Shown here piece by piece: positions 44,345-54,116 of a stretch of 64,000 nt of DNA. The position numbers and the translations under genes are program-made. Origin of the DNA: Synergistota bacterium (GTDB lineage: Bacteria; Synergistota; GBS-1); assembly GCA_025060595.1 (NCBI GenBank), contig JANXBX010000009.1:1-64000 (forward strand), read 5' to 3'. The notes under the pieces were generated by a model. The model did not search any database, was not told the DNA's origin, and saw nothing but the letters and a program-made list of their open reading frames with translations. Numbering within the stretch: the stretch's first letter is position 1; each line of letters begins with the position of its first letter.

Positions 44345-46297
44345 CTAATCCTTTAATATTCTCGGGGTTACAATAAGAACAACTTCCTCTCTTGTGCGAG
44401 AATGTGTTTCGCTTCTGAAGAACATACCTATAAATGGTATATCCCCAAGCAAGGGAACTTTAAAGAGATTCTTTATATCCTCTTCTGTTATTAAACCTCC
44501 AATTATGATAGGCTGTCCATCTTTGACCCTCAGTTTTGTCGTAACTTTCCTATGTCCGATTTCTGGGATTCTTTGACCAGCATATTCTACCCACCTTGTT
44601 ATTATACTCACATCTATATCTATATCAAGGGTTATTTTATCATCTTCACCAATGTAAGGCGTAATAATAAGCTGTGGTCCATAAGTTATTGTTTCCCACT
44701 TTTGAGTTATCGTTCTCTCTCCATTCTGTATCTCCTCCACTCTGCTATAGTATTTATAATCTCTCGTTAAGTTAATTACTGCCTTTAAACCACTTAAAGT
44801 GGCCACACTTGGGCTTGCTAAAACCTTCGCCTTACCAGAAGAAATCCAGGCATTTATAGTAGCATCAAAAGCAGCAGACGCTGCCATATCGCTACTGTAG
44901 CTTATAGTTATCTGAGAAGAAGGATCCACACTTATGTTATAAAACTTTCCTTTAGAAATATTAGACAGAACAACGCCAAGGCTTTTACCGCTTTCTAGGG
45001 AAACTCCCACAAGTTTTGCCTCAACCATTACCTGAGGGACTTCCCTGTCTAATAGCTTAATCGTATCCTCAACCTTTTTAATGTCTGCTTGGGATCCTTG
45101 AACTATAAGTGCGTTCATTCTTGAGTCAATTACAATATTTTCTACACCAGTTATAGAAGAAACAGTTTTTGCTATATCTGAAGCTATAGCGTTCGAGAGT
45201 AAAAAAACTTTTGTATCTTTTTTATCAAATAATTCTCGAAGTCTCTCTTCTTTTGCAACAATAAGCGTATTACCAAGATTTCTATAACTTAATCCTGAGA
45301 TTTTAAGCACCCAATCGAAAGCTTGCGCAAAAGGAATATCTTTAAAGCTAACCGTAATTTTTCCTGATACTTCCTGATCAAGAATTATATTTATTTCCAC
45401 AGCTTTAGCAAGCGCTCTAAAAATATCTCTTATATCTGCATCTCTAAACTCTAAACTTACCTTCCTTGAAGCCCATCCTTCGGTTGAATAAGATTCAGTT
45501 TTCCTTTCTTTAGGTACAACTTCTTCTTTAGCTTTCGGGAAAAAGTTAATTACAAGTTCCCTTCCTGAAAAGAAGTTTTCAAGTTTGTAGTTAACTTTCT
45601 CAGCTTCAAGACTGACTATTAGCCTAGCTATATGAGGAGTAAATTGCTCTAGGCTAAAACCTGAGACACCAAAAGCATTTAAAGTCTGACTAAAGCTAGC
45701 ATCTCTAAAGACAAAACCTTGAAAATCTAATATCATTCGATCTTCTCCTCTATCTCCTTTTATCCAGTTAATTCTTGGATTCAAGGGTGCCTCACCCTTA
45801 ACCACAATTTTCAAACCATTTTCCATTATGCTAGCTTTTACGTCTTCTATACTAAAAATCTTGGCATCTATGGACGTAATTCTTTCTCTGGGTGTGGAAG
45901 GATAAAAGTAATATACCAATACTTTTCCATTTTCACTTTCGCTAGCCCGATAAGGAAGCCTTGTTGAAGAAAACTCAACTACTATACGTGCTTCCCTTTT
46001 AGTGTATTGTCCACCTCTAACCTCCCAAACATCGCTTCTCCTTAACGGGAGCTTACGTAAGGTAGCCCTATAGTTAAAACTTTCGAAGGATATTACCATT
46101 CTCTCTCTATCGCCAGGAAGCCAAATTATATCTGGTTTGGCGGGGTGACTTAAATATATAACAAGCTTTACCCACTCTACTGTTGGGTATACTTCTACCT
46201 TTTCTATCCTTTTAGTAGCAGCGATAGCTTCTCTTGAGAAAATAAACAATAAAAATAAAGCCATACCCACACTACTCATAACTTTAAATAGTTTCAT
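44345..46297 (-). CDS. pilQ: Type IV pilus outer-membrane secretin PilQ
   Basis: A 650-residue secretin. A signal peptide (MKLFKVMSSVGMALFLLFIF, cut near REAIAA) precedes two AMIN domains (about 30-115 and 140-240). An STN domain (FRDADIRDIFRALAKAVEI) and an N1-type ring domain (MNALIVQGSQADIKKVEDTI) follow. The C-terminal secretin core has VLASPSVATLSGLKAVINL and VPLLGDIPFIGMFFRSET. It shows that the cell has an outer membrane. The ATG at 46297 has GAGGAG upstream and fits the signal peptide; GTG 46309 is an alternative. Confidence 0.94.
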   Translation of the reverse strand: MKLFKVMSSVGMALFLLFIFSREAIAATKRIEKVEVYPTVEWVKLVIYLSHPAKPDIIWLPGDRERMVISFESFNYRATLRKLPLRRSDVWEVRGGQYTKREARIVVEFSSTRLPYRASESENGKVLVYYFYPSTPRERITSIDAKIFSIEDVKASIMENGLKIVVKGEAPLNPRINWIKGDRGEDRMILDFQGFVFRDASFSQTLNAFGVSGFSLEQFTPHIARLIVSLEAEKVNYKLENFFSGRELVINFFPKAKEEVVPKERKTESYSTEGWASRKVSLEFRDADIRDIFRALAKAVEINIILDQEVSGKITVSFKDIPFAQAFDWVLKISGLSYRNLGNTLIVAKEERLRELFDKKDTKVFLLSNAIASDIAKTVSSITGVENIVIDSRMNALIVQGSQADIKKVEDTIKLLDREVPQVMVEAKLVGVSLESGKSLGVVLSNISKGKFYNISVDPSSQITISYSSDMAASAAFDATINAWISSGKAKVLASPSVATLSGLKAVINLTRDYKYYSRVEEIQNGERTITQKWETITYGPQLIITPYIGEDDKITLDIDIDVSIITRWVEYAGQRIPEIGHRKVTTKLRVKDGQPIIIGGLITEEDIKNLFKVPLLGDIPFIGMFFRSETHSRTREEVVLIVTPRILKD

Positions 46298-46305
46298 ATT
46301 ACTCC

Positions 46306-46833
46306 TCACCTCGATTCTTCAAACTCAAGAAACTTCAGCTGATTCTTCCAACTTATAACGACTTTACCCTTCTCTATTTTAATTACTTTAACATCACCCC
46401 TTTTCTCTCCTTGAGCGAGCACTACTCCTTTTTCGTCTCCTATTTGCAAGACAGCTATTTTTTTCGATCCTACATCTACTATTCCTTCGAGCCTAATAGG
46501 AGGAGGAATTTCAACAACTAATCCAGACTGAGGATTAACCTTAACTTCTAACTTATTTGTTGAAAAGTCCGTTACTAAAAGAAAAGGATCTTTAAGCTCC
46601 AAACTTTCAGGTTTGATACTCTTTAAATAATCTTCGCTTTTAGGAAACTCACGAAGCGTCTCAATCAAAGCATCTATATCCTTTTCAGCTAAAACAGTGA
46701 CTCTTTCCGCACTAATACTAGCATGAGGCATAGAAGAAGGAGAAAATATATCCTCTAAGAATCCAGAATAGTAAAGATATGCACTTCCAAAAGCAAGGGA
46801 TGCAATAAAAGCCCACAAAAACCCTTTTCTCAT
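46306..46833 (-). CDS. pilP: PilP-like pilus assembly protein
   Basis: A 175-residue protein with one N-terminal membrane segment (about 4-22) instead of a lipoprotein signal. The C-terminal beta domain (about 105-170) contains IRLEGIVDVGSKKIAVLQIG and GDVKVIKIEKGKVVI, like the homology region of PilP. PilP links the PilN/PilO frame to PilQ. The call rests strongly on position in the M-N-O-P-Q order. The ATG follows GGAGAG. Confidence 0.78.
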   Translation of the reverse strand: MRKGFLWAFIASLAFGSAYLYYSGFLEDIFSPSSMPHASISAERVTVLAEKDIDALIETLREFPKSEDYLKSIKPESLELKDPFLLVTDFSTNKLEVKVNPQSGLVVEIPPPIRLEGIVDVGSKKIAVLQIGDEKGVVLAQGEKRGDVKVIKIEKGKVVISWKNQLKFLEFEESR

Positions 46834-46837
46834 ACTT

Positions 46838-47380
46838 TTATCTCTCCAATACTAGAAAATCTATGTCCATTTTTAAGGTAAGACTATCCTGAGCAACGCT
46901 AAGATTAAAGCCCTTGACTCCTATTAGAAAAGGAGAAACCAAAACTTTATTAAGAAAATCCATTATTGATAAAAAATTTCCACTAAGTTTAATATTAAAA
47001 GCAGATATCTTTTCCTTTTCTCTTCTAAAAGTTAACTTTTCCAATTCTAAACCGCTGTTTCTTGCTGAACTTCCCAAAAGTATAGCTACATTATTTACAT
47101 CTTCAGATTTTGGCAGGAAAGCTTTATAGGTTTCTACAATTCCTATCAACTGATAGAGCTTTTCCTTAACATCCTTGGATTTTATAACCTGGCTCTCGAG
47201 AATACTTATTTCCTTTGAAAGTTTTTGATCCTTTTCCATCAAATCTGTTAACATACTATTGAATTTTACAGTTACAGTTAAATGAAAAATAATAAGGAGA
47301 ATAAGACCTAATCCCCAAAAAAACCAAAAGTCTTTTTTCTTAAATCTCTCACTTAGAACATTTCTTAAGTAGACAAACAT
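46838..47380 (-). CDS. pilO: PilO-like pilus alignment protein
   Basis: A 180-residue protein with a short cytoplasmic start, one membrane helix (about 22-42), a coiled coil (about 50-85) and a ferredoxin-like fold at the C-terminus (about 95-178). This is the PilO plan; sequence identity in this family is always low, and the order between pilN and pilP supports the call. Confidence 0.82.
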   Translation of the reverse strand: MFVYLRNVLSERFKKKDFWFFWGLGLILLIIFHLTVTVKFNSMLTDLMEKDQKLSKEISILESQVIKSKDVKEKLYQLIGIVETYKAFLPKSEDVNNVAILLGSSARNSGLELEKLTFRREKEKISAFNIKLSGNFLSIMDFLNKVLVSPFLIGVKGFNLSVAQDSLTLKMDIDFLVLER

Positions 47381-47381
47381 C

Positions 47382-47930
47382 CTACCACCAGCTCTTTAAT
47401 TTGCATATAAAATTAAAGGGCAACTCACCGCCCTTTTCCCCCTCAAAGCTAGGAAGAGAAACCTCTTGAATTATTTTCATATTTTTAATAACATTTAAAA
47501 GCTCAGCTATAGCCTTTGGAGATGTTGCAAGACCATAGATCCTTAACTCCCTCTCCTTAAAACTTTCGATCTTATCCAATTTAACCCCATCAGGAAAGTT
47601 AGAAGAAAGAGATAATAAAAATTCATAAATAGGTAAAAGTTCAGAAGTAAATGATTTTAATTGCTTAACAAAACTTTCAGCCTCTTTATATGCGTTGAGG
47701 GGATTTTCTCGTTGAAGTTGACTAACTAAGGCATTAAATGTCTTTTCTTTATCTTTAACAAGCTCACTAAAATAATTATATTGGTAGTAAAGCCATAAAG
47801 CAAAAAAAACAGACATAACCCACGCAAGAACAAGGGATATACGCATTAGCGAAAAAAATAGCTTCTTTCGTCTAAGATTCTTAACCTCTTTGGGCAATAG
47901 ATTAGGTTTAAATTTTAAAAACTCTTTCAT
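47382..47930 (-). CDS. pilN: PilN-like pilus alignment protein
   Basis: A 182-residue protein with the short N-terminal motif that binds PilM (FKPNLLPKEV, residues about 7-16), one membrane helix (about 30-50), a coiled coil and a C-terminal PilN domain (VKLDKIESFKERELRIYGLA). It pairs with PilO in the inner membrane. The gene ends one base before the pilO start. Confidence 0.87.
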   Translation of the reverse strand: MKEFLKFKPNLLPKEVKNLRRKKLFFSLMRISLVLAWVMSVFFALWLYYQYNYFSELVKDKEKTFNALVSQLQRENPLNAYKEAESFVKQLKSFTSELLPIYEFLLSLSSNFPDGVKLDKIESFKERELRIYGLATSPKAIAELLNVIKNMKIIQEVSLPSFEGEKGGELPFNFICKLKSWW

Positions 47931-47933
47931 TAA

Positions 47934-48932
47934 TTAATATACCCCCCTTAAAGCTAAACCTATAGCAAGTCCAAGCCTGTTCCTGAAAACATGAATTTCT
48001 TCTGTTTCTTTTTTTAAGTGAATACCCTTTAAAGGATTAATTTTTTTAACTGGAATACCTAATTGGTCTTCTAAAAAAGTTTCCAACCCTTTTAGGGAGC
48101 TAACACCTCCAGTTATATAAACACTGCGTACCACATTCTCCTTAAATTGTCCTATTATATAGTCGAAGCAATGCATAATTTCACCAATAAGATCGGCTAA
48201 TATATCTTCAATATAAGGCTTAAGATCTATAATACTCTTGCCTTTCTTTAACTCCTCGGCTTTATTAAAATCAAGGTTGAGCGAAGCTGAAAGCGCAGAT
48301 GTAATAGCATTACCCCCTGTTGGTAAAGATCTAAATAGAATAGGACGCATTTCATGTAATACAGCAATATCTACTGTGCCAGCACCAATATCAATCAACA
48401 TAAAGCTTTCTTTCTCTTCAACAAGTTCATCAACTCTGAGGATAGGCAAAAGGCTCGCTTCAATAGCCTCAATTTCAATCCCTATATTCTTGAAAACATT
48501 GTATATTCCCTCTACAATAGACTGCTTTGTAGCAACTACTAATATTTCTAACTTTTCTCCTTCTTCATCAAAAACACTACGCAAAACATAAGAATCATAA
48601 ACTGCTTCATCTAGGCTAAAGGGTAAATTTCTCCCTATTTCCCAGTCCAAAAATTTTTTAAGTTCCCTATTTTCAACTTTGGGTATATTTATTAACCTTA
48701 TTATAACATCCCTGCCACCTATACAAGTCACTACTTTTCCTCTCTTAAAATCAAGTCTTTCAAACATACTACTTAAAGCCTTTGAAACTGCACCATAGTC
48801 CTTTATAAGACCAGCAGCAATAACCCCTAATGGAATAGATTTAAAACCCCATTCCTCCAGGACCCTCCCCTTCAACTTAACAAATTTGATTCCACTCGTT
48901 CCTATATCGATACCTATCCAGGCTCTACTCAT
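47934..48932 (-). CDS. pilM: Actin-like pilus assembly ATPase PilM
   Basis: A 332-residue FtsA/actin-fold protein. It carries WIGIDIGTSGIKFVKL (phosphate 1 loop), MLIDIGAGTVDIAVLH (phosphate 2) and VYITGGVSSLKGLE (adenosine loop). It sits on the cytoplasmic side bound to PilN. The start is set at ATG 48932, because it fits the family N-terminus; TTG 48956 would overlap the ComFB-like gene by 7 bases. Confidence 0.93.
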   Translation of the reverse strand: MSRAWIGIDIGTSGIKFVKLKGRVLEEWGFKSIPLGVIAAGLIKDYGAVSKALSSMFERLDFKRGKVVTCIGGRDVIIRLINIPKVENRELKKFLDWEIGRNLPFSLDEAVYDSYVLRSVFDEEGEKLEILVVATKQSIVEGIYNVFKNIGIEIEAIEASLLPILRVDELVEEKESFMLIDIGAGTVDIAVLHEMRPILFRSLPTGGNAITSALSASLNLDFNKAEELKKGKSIIDLKPYIEDILADLIGEIMHCFDYIIGQFKENVVRSVYITGGVSSLKGLETFLEDQLGIPVKKINPLKGIHLKKETEEIHVFRNRLGLAIGLALRGVY

Positions 48933-48949
48933 TAACTTATATGCCCCCA

Positions 48950-49234
48950 CTAACAAGAGTGATCCGGTCTCCTTGAAACAACTTGAATAGCATCCAAAAC
49001 GGCTTCTAAAACATCAACCTGGAACTGAGCCTCTATTTCCCTGAGCTTCAAAAAGATATAGCCTCTGTCTGTAACCATATACTTGGGAGGAAGTCTATTT
49101 AAAGCATAGGCCATCATATCTGCGATACATTTATCACACTTACACACATCTTCTCTATCCTTTAAAAGTTTAACTAGCGTTTCTCTAACAACTTTCTCCA
49201 TATAATTTCTTGGCATTTTTTCTTCTGGTATCAT
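48950..49234 (-). CDS. ComFB-like late competence protein
   Basis: A 94-residue protein with the ComFB pattern: N-Y-M-E-K-V-V-R-E-T, the paired cysteines CKCDKC, then ADMMAYALNRLPPKYMVTD and a helical end. In Bacillus comFB lies in the comF competence operon. In cyanobacteria ComFB-like proteins bind cyclic dinucleotides and affect pili and competence. Its place between pilM and the pilin genes suggests pilus regulation or DNA uptake. Confidence 0.82.
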   Translation of the reverse strand: MIPEEKMPRNYMEKVVRETLVKLLKDREDVCKCDKCIADMMAYALNRLPPKYMVTDRGYIFLKLREIEAQFQVDVLEAVLDAIQVVSRRPDHSC

Positions 49235-49247
49235 TTAAAAATCACCC

Positions 49248-52200
49248 CTACCTTGGGCTAATTGGGAGATTAGCCCAGTCTATGCCTCTATAAGAACCAG
49301 TATTAGCATTTCCCACGTTATTCCACCAATAACAAGGCGAATCATGAGGAAAGCAAACCCAGCCATGATTATTACCAGGATTGGAGCTTATATTGCTCGA
49401 ATCTACATTACTAGGATCGTAATTTAAGCTACCTGAAAGATAAGAGTTACATCCGTAGAGTCGCCCTGCCCATTTTATACCTGTAATCCTATGCCTTAAG
49501 CTACTAACATGGTCAATCACAGTCCCCCCTGCAGGTATATAAAGACCGAAATTTCCCTTAGCCAACCAATTACTTCCCTCTAAATAGCTACCATTAATAT
49601 GGATATTTTTTACAAGTCCGCTTCCAGAACTTACATAAACACCATATTCCCAAGAACTGTTATTACTCTTCAACCTTAAAAACAAGTCTTTAAAGACAAA
49701 ATCTCCTTTAGATAGGGAAATTACAGCCTTTTCGGAAAAGATTCCGCTAACCTCAAGACCTAAACCATATAAGAGAAAGCCTCTTTCTGATATAGAGATC
49801 TGAAAAGGTATATCAACTTTTGTATAGTAAGGTCCCCACATTCCTAAAATTCCTAATCCAATTTTCGATACCGATAAATTGGAACTAAGAGAGTAAGAAC
49901 CCTTTCCTAAAATCAGTGTCTCCCCTTCAAGAAGGTTAATCAAGACAAAATTCAAATCACTTCCACTAATTCTTTCAATTTGGTTCTCAAGCCTTAACGA
50001 GATATTGTTTTCTCCATAAAATACCCTAATATAAGGATATAAATCCATCCTTAAACCCATATCACCCCCATCAAAGTTTCCCTCAAGGTAGCTATTAGAA
50101 CCAGAGAAGACAAGTCTATAAGAAAGAGGGTTAAATAAAGCCTTTATAACCTTTCCGTTTCCATCGGGGAAAAAGTTTTCCTCTTCGTAAGAGGAAACAC
50201 TATCATTATGAGCACCAGAGAAATTTTCTCCCCAAAAGAGGTTCCCTTTTATGTTAATATTTCCACTATATTGAAGCCCAGATGTATTAAGAAAGCTTCT
50301 ATCGTAAAAATTGGGAACACCAGAAAGGTCAGCTACTACTCTCCTGTACTCATGATCAAATACATTATTGCAAATATTAACAGCTAAACAGTTTTCGATC
50401 TTTATATCTATAAGTCTTCCCATACCTCCGTAAATCCTCTTAAAAATACAATCTGCTATATCTAAAGATGAAACACCAGATAATTTCATAAATACTTTCT
50501 CTCCTTGGTCACTTTTACCTCCGCTTAAACCAAAGTAAAAACCATATATGCTAATTTCGGAAGCGTTATTAAAACTTAAGACTCCCTTTGTTGAAGAAAC
50601 TGCTTGCCAAACTTCAGGTAAAAAGGTAAATAAAGGTGTAAAAAGCGGTCCCCATGCAGAAATCATTATGAAACTACCTATGTTATTAAACTCATACCCC
50701 TGAGTTATATACCAGAAACCTCTGCCAAAAAGGAGAAGAGCAGAACCAAAGGATGTAGAGGAATAGTAACTTTTGAGAGCCATAAAGGCACTATCAGCAC
50801 TGTAAAATTTTTCATACCTATAGGTGTCTCCCATCTTATAAACCAAGATTATCTCTCCTCCTTTAGGAACAGGCAACATCCTTTTCCAGTAGTATGATGT
50901 TAGGCCTATGTTTCTACTTTCAAGTACAGAATCTTTTTGAGGAATATAACCATCCCAATGCCTGAACCACTCTATATTTTTATAGAAACCTGCGGAAAAA
51001 CTATAAAACTCCTTAAACTTGGGATCTTCCTCTACCGTATTCACTAATGTAACAAGTCCTGAAGTTTTATGCATATTTCTCCAAAAAAGTGAATTTTCAA
51101 CAATAAGAAAACCGTTGGAAACTCCGTTAACTATAGCAGTATTATGATTAAGAAAAACACTACTGTTGATCCTCCCATTAAAGGCAGCATCTTTATCAGA
51201 AACTTTCAAGATACTTACAGCATAACTTGTAGAACCGGTTTTATAATCAAGAAAATTCCCAGCATCAAATATTGAATTTGAAATCTCAAGTTCTGATAAC
51301 CCCTTGCTTCTTAGGATAACCTTAACGCTAGAAAGAGAGCTTCCCATATAAGCTACAAGATCCCTATTTTTAACGATACAATTTTGCAAAACTAAGCGCG
51401 TATTGATATCATCAACTAAAACTGCAGAAATATCCTTATTCCGATGAACTTCCTTTTCAAGGTTTATTCTTTCTAAAGGAGGAGAAAGCCATATATCTCT
51501 GATAGTAAGCTCTGCACCGTTTCTGATTCGTATAGTAGACCAATAGTTAGCATCGGTAATTTGCGAAGAAGCTTTGTAAGGAATTATCCCTACCACTTTA
51601 ACCCATTGAGGTCCCCATCCTTTAGCAGACCTTAAAATTATGCTTTTATTTCCTTCAACGTCAATACCATAACAATAATCCCCAGCCCTCTTCATTGGGA
51701 CCACATAGACGCCAGGACCAAGAACTATTTCATAATCCTTTCCTCCTCCAACAAGTGTAAAAGCACGTTCTAAAGCTTGTCCACCACGATATCCATCATC
51801 AGAAAGCCTTTTCCAGATTTCTCCCCTCTTTATTATTAAAACCTCTCCAATACCTACGCTAGCCTCTACACCAATTCCCTCGCCCTGAGGGATAGATGTT
51901 TTAGTAAGCTTCAGAGCAAGTGGAAAACGAGAAGCAACTTTCTCCCCTTCCTTTAATACCCCCTCTACGTAAAAATAAACTTCGTTTCCTTGCTCACAAA
52001 TTTTAAAGTTTTCTACACGGAATGCCAACAATCCATCTAAAAAAAGATTATGATCTGGAAGATATGGCTGAGTCCATGAAACAAGGAGAGATCTCGCTTC
52101 ACTCCCGTAAAACCACTTCGGGTTAGAAAGGGAAAAAGAAGGATTTTCTAACCTATATTTAGAGACGGCCTCATTTATACCTGCCTCAGCAGCAAAAAAA

Positions 52201-52334
52201 CTCTGACTTCCTCTTACCTCAGCTCTCGAAACAGCTTGCTGAGAGGAATACAAAAAAGCAAACCCTCCACCTATAACAGCTAAAACAGTTAGTATAACTA
52301 ACGACAAAGCTATAGAACTAACCCCTTTTCTCAT
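49248..52334 (-). CDS. Giant pilin-like protein with three beta-helix modules
   Basis: A 1028-residue protein. The N-terminus (MRKGVSSIALSLVILTVLAV) is a PilX-type hydrophobic stalk with SFFAAEAGINEAVSKY just after it, but the usual Glu at position 5 is absent. The rest is rich in Gly, Ser and Asn with right-handed beta-helix character. Three modules share a turn ending in W-G-P: KGWGPQWVKVVGI (about residue 239), SAWGPLFTPLFTF (about 556) and LGMWGPYYTKVDI (about 832). It may sit at the pilus tip as an adhesin in place of a PilY1. The ATG overlaps the stop of the previous pilin gene (ATGA). Confidence 0.72.
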   Translation of the reverse strand: MRKGVSSIALSLVILTVLAVIGGGFAFLYSSQQAVSRAEVRGSQSFFAAEAGINEAVSKYRLENPSFSLSNPKWFYGSEARSLLVSWTQPYLPDHNLFLDGLLAFRVENFKICEQGNEVYFYVEGVLKEGEKVASRFPLALKLTKTSIPQGEGIGVEASVGIGEVLIIKRGEIWKRLSDDGYRGGQALERAFTLVGGGKDYEIVLGPGVYVVPMKRAGDYCYGIDVEGNKSIILRSAKGWGPQWVKVVGIIPYKASSQITDANYWSTIRIRNGAELTIRDIWLSPPLERINLEKEVHRNKDISAVLVDDINTRLVLQNCIVKNRDLVAYMGSSLSSVKVILRSKGLSELEISNSIFDAGNFLDYKTGSTSYAVSILKVSDKDAAFNGRINSSVFLNHNTAIVNGVSNGFLIVENSLFWRNMHKTSGLVTLVNTVEEDPKFKEFYSFSAGFYKNIEWFRHWDGYIPQKDSVLESRNIGLTSYYWKRMLPVPKGGEIILVYKMGDTYRYEKFYSADSAFMALKSYYSSTSFGSALLLFGRGFWYITQGYEFNNIGSFIMISAWGPLFTPLFTFLPEVWQAVSSTKGVLSFNNASEISIYGFYFGLSGGKSDQGEKVFMKLSGVSSLDIADCIFKRIYGGMGRLIDIKIENCLAVNICNNVFDHEYRRVVADLSGVPNFYDRSFLNTSGLQYSGNINIKGNLFWGENFSGAHNDSVSSYEEENFFPDGNGKVIKALFNPLSYRLVFSGSNSYLEGNFDGGDMGLRMDLYPYIRVFYGENNISLRLENQIERISGSDLNFVLINLLEGETLILGKGSYSLSSNLSVSKIGLGILGMWGPYYTKVDIPFQISISERGFLLYGLGLEVSGIFSEKAVISLSKGDFVFKDLFLRLKSNNSSWEYGVYVSSGSGLVKNIHINGSYLEGSNWLAKGNFGLYIPAGGTVIDHVSSLRHRITGIKWAGRLYGCNSYLSGSLNYDPSNVDSSNISSNPGNNHGWVCFPHDSPCYWWNNVGNANTGSYRGIDWANLPISPR

Positions 52335-52936
52335 CTTCTTAAATAAACTATCGTTGAAACTTCCAGGTACTTGCTTTTTTTAAATTTTCTAGTTTCTAGT
52401 CCTCCTGGACCAGCTACTTTAATATAAATAAAAGCCCCATTATTAATAAAAGAATTAGATCCATAAATAAAAGTATTTTTTCCAGGAAGCAATTCTACTT
52501 TAAACTCCTCTACGCTTATCCAATAGCTATCTTTCCCTCCATCATAACCATCTGTTAAAGGTTGAAGAGTACTTACACCTCTAAGCATGCCTAATATATA
52601 AGTACTCTCTCCATTTGGTAAATTGCGTCCCCTGTAACAACCTATTAGCATTGGATCCACATCTTCAAAGTAAATTTTAAGCACTTTATGATTATCATCA
52701 ATTACGAAACGAGGATCGTTCGTTATCAATTCTAATCCTATAGCCCCCTTCACTATTTCAAGCCTTATTCTATCCAGAGCGTTACGAACATTCTGAAGCA
52801 TATCTTCACGAACTACGCCATGTCTATAGACTCTCAAGCTACCCAATAAAGATTCCATAAGAACCAGGAAAACAATGGCTAATATTGCTATAACAACAAG
52901 AGCTTCTACTAAAGTTAATCCTCTTCTAAGATTCAT
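52331..52936 (-). CDS. Minor prepilin, PilW-like
   Basis: A 201-residue class III prepilin. The leader peptide MNLRRG is followed by LTLVEALVVIAILAIVFLVL, with cleavage after Gly6 and Glu at mature position 5. The globular part is beta-rich (about 60-200). Length and gene place between PilV-like and PilX-like genes suggest PilW. The ATG overlaps the previous stop (ATGA). Confidence 0.85.
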   Translation of the reverse strand: MNLRRGLTLVEALVVIAILAIVFLVLMESLLGSLRVYRHGVVREDMLQNVRNALDRIRLEIVKGAIGLELITNDPRFVIDDNHKVLKIYFEDVDPMLIGCYRGRNLPNGESTYILGMLRGVSTLQPLTDGYDGGKDSYWISVEEFKVELLPGKNTFIYGSNSFINNGAFIYIKVAGPGGLETRKFKKSKYLEVSTIVYLRR

Positions 52937-53361
52937 TTTTGTCTTGCTCCAACAATTTCAACAAATCTAGAAGGACGGTCACGCTCCCAAACTTTAACCT
53001 TTATAAGAACAGTATTATTCACAGAGGATGTAATGAATTCTATTAGACAACAATAGAAAATTCCATTATAGACACTATCCTCTTTAATAGAGTTTGGATA
53101 ATAAGAAGGAAGTCGGGCAAAATTATTTTCTGTCCCGGTGAAAGTAAATCGAGTTGGTAAAGATCCAGGAATATCAGTATCAGCTAAACCGTACATTACT
53201 TCTTCAAGTTTACCTTCAGCCAATTTTAACATTACGAATCTTGATTTCTCTTTTTGTCCACTAAACTCAATAGCATAAAAAAGTGAATAAAGAGCAAGAA
53301 TACCAATTACAACCATTGCAACAGCTATTAAAGCTTCAACTAAAGAAAACCCCCTTTTCAA
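52933..53361 (-). CDS. Minor prepilin, PilV-like
   Basis: A 142-residue class III prepilin. With the TTG start at 53361 the leader is just MKRG, followed by FSLVEALIAVAMVVIGILAL (Glu at mature position 5). That start is supported by GGAGGG 7 bases upstream and by overlap with the prepilin peptidase stop (TTGA). Two adjacent cysteines (CC) lie near residue 103. It probably primes pilus assembly with the other minor pilins. Confidence 0.86.
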   Translation of the reverse strand: MKRGFSLVEALIAVAMVVIGILALYSLFYAIEFSGQKEKSRFVMLKLAEGKLEEVMYGLADTDIPGSLPTRFTFTGTENNFARLPSYYPNSIKEDSVYNGIFYCCLIEFITSSVNNTVLIKVKVWERDRPSRFVEIVGARQK

Positions 53362-54116
53362 CTTATAACCCTCCAATATAATTCTATCAAAAGTTCCCCT
53401 TTAAAAAAAGCTATTGTACTACCTATAGCTAAAAACGGACCAAATGGGACTTTTTCTCCCATTTTCTTAAAACCAAGAGCAAGTAAAAGAACAGCAAAAA
53501 TCCCACCTATAATGAAAGCAACTACTAATGCAACTATAGTATTAACACTTCCAAGCCAAGCACCAACAAAAGCAGCTATACCTATATCCCCCTCTCCCAT
53601 ACCTCCATTAGCAACAAAAAATATTAAAGCCATTATCCCAGCACCATATATGATCCCTTTAAGAGAAAAGAAAAAACCCTCTGCACCAGACTTAAGTGTA
53701 AAAAAAATGATTCCCATAATAATACCCAGGTAAATCGTTGAATCCATGACCTCATAGCTTCTTAAATCAACAATGGCAACAAACTCGAGTAGAGATAGAA
53801 AAAAGCTTGAAAAAATAAAATCATAAGAAAGACCAAACTTATAATAGGATACAAGAAAAAGAAAGCCTGTTAATAATTCAATAAGAGGGTAACGCAAGGG
53901 AATCTTAACACCACAATACCTGCATTTTCCTTTCAAAGCTAAATAACTAAATATCGGAACAAGATCGCTCCAGCAAAGTTTATGTCCGCAAGAAGGGCAA
54001 AAAGAAGGGGGGTAAATAATAGATACCCCCCGTGGCAATCTGTAGATACAAGAGTTCAAAAAACTACCAATAATCAAACCTAAGAGGAAAACTATAGCTT
54101 CCATAGAATTTTTCAA
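53358..54116 (-). CDS. pilD: Prepilin peptidase PilD
   Basis: A 252-residue membrane protease and methylase with about eight helices. The zinc-type tetracysteine loop is present (CPSC near residue 38, CRYC near 67). The catalytic Asps lie in AIVDLRSYEV and NGGMGEGDIGIAAFVG. It cuts the prepilin leaders and methylates the new N-terminus. The start is TTG 54116, overlapping the ackA stop, or ATG 54104. Confidence 0.94.
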   Translation of the reverse strand: MKNSMEAIVFLLGLIIGSFLNSCIYRLPRGVSIIYPPSFCPSCGHKLCWSDLVPIFSYLALKGKCRYCGVKIPLRYPLIELLTGFLFLVSYYKFGLSYDFIFSSFFLSLLEFVAIVDLRSYEVMDSTIYLGIIMGIIFFTLKSGAEGFFFSLKGIIYGAGIMALIFFVANGGMGEGDIGIAAFVGAWLGSVNTIVALVVAFIIGGIFAVLLLALGFKKMGEKVPFGPFLAIGSTIAFFKGELLIELYWRVIS

